Below, one piece after another: positions 6,443 through 6,758 of a DNA stretch of 6,758 bases; the first letter of the stretch is position 1; each line of letters starts with the position of its first letter. Source of the DNA: Chloroflexota bacterium (GTDB lineage: Bacteria; Chloroflexota; Dehalococcoidia; UBA1127; JACQUN01). The notes below the pieces were generated by a model that was not told the origin of the DNA, made no database searches, and saw only the letters and a program-made list of their open reading frames with translations. The DNA is taken from positions 1-6,758 of the forward strand of contig JACQUN010000087.1 of assembly GCA_016210285.1 (NCBI GenBank). Direction: 5' to 3'. The position numbers and the translations under genes are program-made.

Positions 6443-6462
6443 GGCGATAGCACGGTATCGCC
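6443..6462 (-). repeat. 7-bp inverted repeat in the operon leader
   Basis: GGCGATA (6443-6449) and TATCGCC (6456-6462) form a perfect 7-base-pair stem with a 6-base GCACGG loop, extendable by one G-T pair. It lies about 145 bases ahead of the amidohydrolase start. It could be a leader RNA hairpin or, as DNA, a dyad operator for a regulator. Confidence 0.4.
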
Positions 6463-6598
6463 TCTCACAGACTCCCATTCACCCTGGAGCGGGAGATGGC
6501 GAGGCGGCAGGTAGAATGGTTACCTTCAGGCGGCCAGGCCATGACGGCCAGTGGCGTGATCACCAGATTCCCCACTCGGGGGGAGCGCTTCGAGGGTT

Positions 6599-6627
6599 AT
6601 GCTACATCGGTTTCACCTCCCCATCAA
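6599..6627 (-). promoter_or_regulatory. Candidate sigma70-like promoter for the operon
   Basis: On the minus strand TTGATG (6627-6622, four of six consensus bases) is followed by exactly 17 bases and then TAGCAT (6604-6599, four of six). It would start a transcript near 6592 with a leader of roughly 290 bases before the amidohydrolase ATG. I found no better -35/-10 pair nearer the gene. The spacer also contains GGGGAGGTG, which may instead be a ribosome binding site for a start-stop codon pair. Confidence 0.35.
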
Positions 6628-6690
6628 CAGGCTGGGGCTGTCCAGGCCTCAACTTGGAGCAGTAGCTCTTCCTTGTTGAAAGATGTTGCT

Positions 6691-6721
6691 GCTTGACAAG
6701 CCAGCCTCCAGCCCCTAAGCT
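6691..6721 (+). promoter_or_regulatory. Candidate plus-strand promoter with dyad over the -35
   Basis: A perfect -35 hexamer TTGACA (6693-6698) is followed by a 17-base spacer and TAAGCT (6716-6721, three of six). The -35 is embedded in the inverted repeat GCTTG-A-CAAGC (6691-6701), a layout common for repressor sites. It would drive a gene starting beyond the window end; the only ATG after it inside the window (6741) meets a stop two codons later. Confidence 0.35.
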
Positions 6722-6758
6722 TTGGTCGTTCAAGTTTCTCATGAAGTAGGGCTTCGCC

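Larger units (their letters stand above)
6300..6758. other. Gene-free regulatory region upstream of the minus-strand operon
   Basis: This 459-base stretch has no frame with recognisable protein similarity and lacks the strong third-position G/C bias of the flanking genes. It holds the operon's leader (three hairpins between 6392 and 6462), a candidate minus-strand promoter (6599-6627) and a candidate plus-strand promoter (6693-6721). It therefore looks like a divergent intergenic region whose other gene begins beyond the window. A perfect 8-base palindrome GTGATCAC (6556-6563) lies between the minus promoter and the hairpins. Confidence 0.6.

Noticed and set aside
4759..6665. Two long plus-strand open frames (4759-5976 and 5481-6665) opposite the metallohydrolase
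   Set aside because: They overlap each other and the well-supported hydrolase, contain no recognisable domain, and are explained by antisense codon bias.
6496..6696. Possible 66-residue plus-strand gene with GGAG 6 bases before its ATG
   Set aside because: No recognised similarity, a run of five serines, third-position G/C falling well below that of the real genes, and it crosses the candidate divergent promoter region.
1..6758. CRISPR array, insertion sequence, tRNA or phage attachment site
   Set aside because: No regularly spaced repeats, transposase or recombinase motifs, tRNA-like cloverleaf or long direct repeats were found on either strand.

Overview
The window is a GC-rich bacterial chromosomal segment with closely packed genes and no sign of mobile elements, phage, CRISPR or rRNA/tRNA genes. 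The gene set (an FAD-linked oxidase of the GlcD/alkylglycerone-phosphate-synthase type, a class III CoA-transferase, and an amidohydrolase/deacetylase-family metallohydrolase) and the strong G/C preference at third codon positions would fit a GC-rich environmental bacterium. Dehalococcoidia/SAR202-like Chloroflexota are one possibility, but this is a guess from gene content; no marker here fixes the taxonomy.

Left half, plus strand: the 3' four-fifths of cysS (cysteinyl-tRNA synthetase, cut by the window start), a 150-base gap with two hairpins, then a 475-residue FAD-binding oxidase/dehydrogenase, then a 158-base gap with an AT-rich promoter-like patch, then an 82-residue DUF4242 (SCO4226-like, putative nickel-binding) protein. 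The region 3165-3343 lies between converging genes and holds three perfect inverted repeats that probably terminate transcription from both sides.

Right half, minus strand: a compact three-gene operon read from 6299 down to 3344. Its order is amidohydrolase/deacetylase-family metallohydrolase, then a GNAT N-acetyltransferase 5 bases downstream, then a CaiB/BaiF CoA-transferase sharing a 4-base ATGA overlap with the GNAT gene. The tight spacing implies co-transcription and translational coupling. A reasonable but unproven reading is a small catabolic module: hydrolysis of an amide, ester or cyclic amide, followed by CoA activation of the released acid, with an acetyltransferase in between.

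The last 459 bases (6300-6758) contain no convincing gene. They look like a divergent regulatory region: a sigma70-like promoter on the minus strand about 300 bases upstream of the operon, a hairpin-rich leader, and a plus-strand promoter (TTGACA, 17-base spacer, TAAGCT) facing an unseen gene past the window edge. No clearly novel multi-gene defence or mobile system is visible. The most interesting items are the uncharacterised operon, its long structured leader, and the oxidase's altered C-terminal His motif.
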